From: Bosea sp. (in: a-proteobacteria)
GTDB taxonomy: Bacteria > Pseudomonadota > Alphaproteobacteria > Rhizobiales > Beijerinckiaceae
Length of the DNA: 64,000 nt
Reading direction: 5' to 3'
Assembly: GCF_023953965.1 (NCBI RefSeq)
Contig: NZ_JAMLIX010000001.1
Coordinates: 2,976,501 to 3,040,500, forward strand
Below are positions 63,748-64,000 of the stretch, piece by piece. Numbering within the stretch: the stretch's first letter is position 1; every line of letters starts with the position of its first letter. Both the position numbers and the translations under genes were made by a program. Under the pieces are notes generated by a model that was not told the origin of the DNA, did not search any database, and saw only the letters and a list, made by a program, of their open reading frames with translations.

Positions 63748-64000
63748 TCAGGTCGTGGCGCCGAGATGGCTGGCGAGGCTGTCGAAGGCGGCGATGGTGG
63801 TCTTGGAGCGGCGCAGGGGGCTCACGACCTGCACGGCGATCTTGTCGTCGACCCGGCCGATGCGGCCTTCCGTGACGATGAATTCGCCGCAGCGCAGCGA
63901 GACGACCGAATCGGGGCGGGCGTCGAACATCAGCGTGTCGCCGATCTCGAGCTTCATCATGCGCTTCAGCGGAAGCTGCGTCTCGTGCAGCACGCAGGTG
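63748..64000 (-). CDS. fliM: Flagellar switch protein FliM, C-terminal part
   Basis: Runs off the right edge of the window; only about 84 codons are seen. The fragment is the SpoA/FliN-like C-terminal domain: LPLKRMMKLEIGDTLMFDA, VSLRCGEFIVTEGRIGRVDDKIAVQV (in parts). FliM forms the C ring and binds CheY-P through its N terminus, which is outside this window. A GTG at 63993 is an internal codon, not a start; the frame continues upstream. It is followed by the DUF6468 and motE genes. Confidence 0.9.
   Translation of the reverse strand, partial: TCVLHETQLPLKRMMKLEIGDTLMFDARPDSVVSLRCGEFIVTEGRIGRVDDKIAVQVVSPLRRSKTTIAAFDSLASHLGATT

Overview
This is high-GC DNA with dense operons, many GTG/TTG starts and 1-4 nt start/stop overlaps. 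The conserved genes point to an alphaproteobacterium of the order Hyphomicrobiales. Indicators are FliX, CckA, DUF6468 and MotE beside FliM, an NDUFS4-like complex I subunit, a CtrA box of the form TTAA-N7-TTAA, and an alphaproteobacterial LexA box GTTC-N7-GTTC before recA. A Bosea-like organism is my best guess, but it rests on gene content only.

Layout. 0.2-7.4 kb is core: fliX, icd, a membrane protein, a secreted protein, alaS and recA. 7.7-18.3 kb is an accessory catabolic cassette between recA and cckA. It holds an amino-acid-type ABC importer without an ATPase gene, a GntR regulator, an ornithine-cyclodeaminase-like protein, an M20 amidohydrolase, an aminotransferase, an allantoinase/dihydroorotase-like protein, an SDR, a NodB-like deacetylase and an Asp/Glu-racemase-family protein. 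18.3-26.6 kb is core signalling and flagellum: cckA, flhB, fliR, fliQ, fliE, flgC, flgB, then divergent fliO-fliP. 26.7-36.0 kb holds rnd, aspS, two small lipoproteins, envelope and sugar-modifying enzymes, a DUF192 protein, tRNA-Pro, an NDUFS4-like gene and tRNA-Arg.

36.7-52.4 kb is a second accessory cassette. It encodes a crotonyl-CoA carboxylase/reductase-like enzyme, an ArsR regulator, two tandem paralogous substrate-binding proteins, two enoyl-CoA hydratases, two PotB/PotC-type permeases and a PotA-type ATPase. It also has an ADP-forming acyl-CoA synthetase, two MFS transporters and a quinone-oxidoreductase-like enzyme. A 46-bp promoter block is repeated, in the same orientation to the gene, before its first gene and before the second hydratase about 15 kb away. 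The simplest reading is import of an organic acid or amine, activation to a CoA thioester, then hydration and reduction. The substrate is unknown.

52.5-59.2 kb carries ArnT-like, ArnC-like and LAB_N-type genes (polyprenyl-phosphate sugar transfer) and a very large TPR protein. 59.4-62.4 kb is a small phage-like regulatory island (an XRE repressor, a Cro-like protein and repeated TTGCC-N5-GGCAA operators) followed by unrelated secreted proteins, one with a transglutaminase-like triad. 62.5-64.0 kb returns to the flagellar motor: motE, a DUF6468 gene and the 3' part of fliM.

The most unusual observations are the repeated promoter block of the second cassette and the Glu-to-Asn change in the CO2-pocket motif of its Ccr-like enzyme. 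In the first cassette, three enzymes of recognisable families lack canonical catalytic residues. The XRE island has operators on both sides of the repressor gene and a convergent overlapping small gene. All residue comparisons were made by eye from memory of family motifs.
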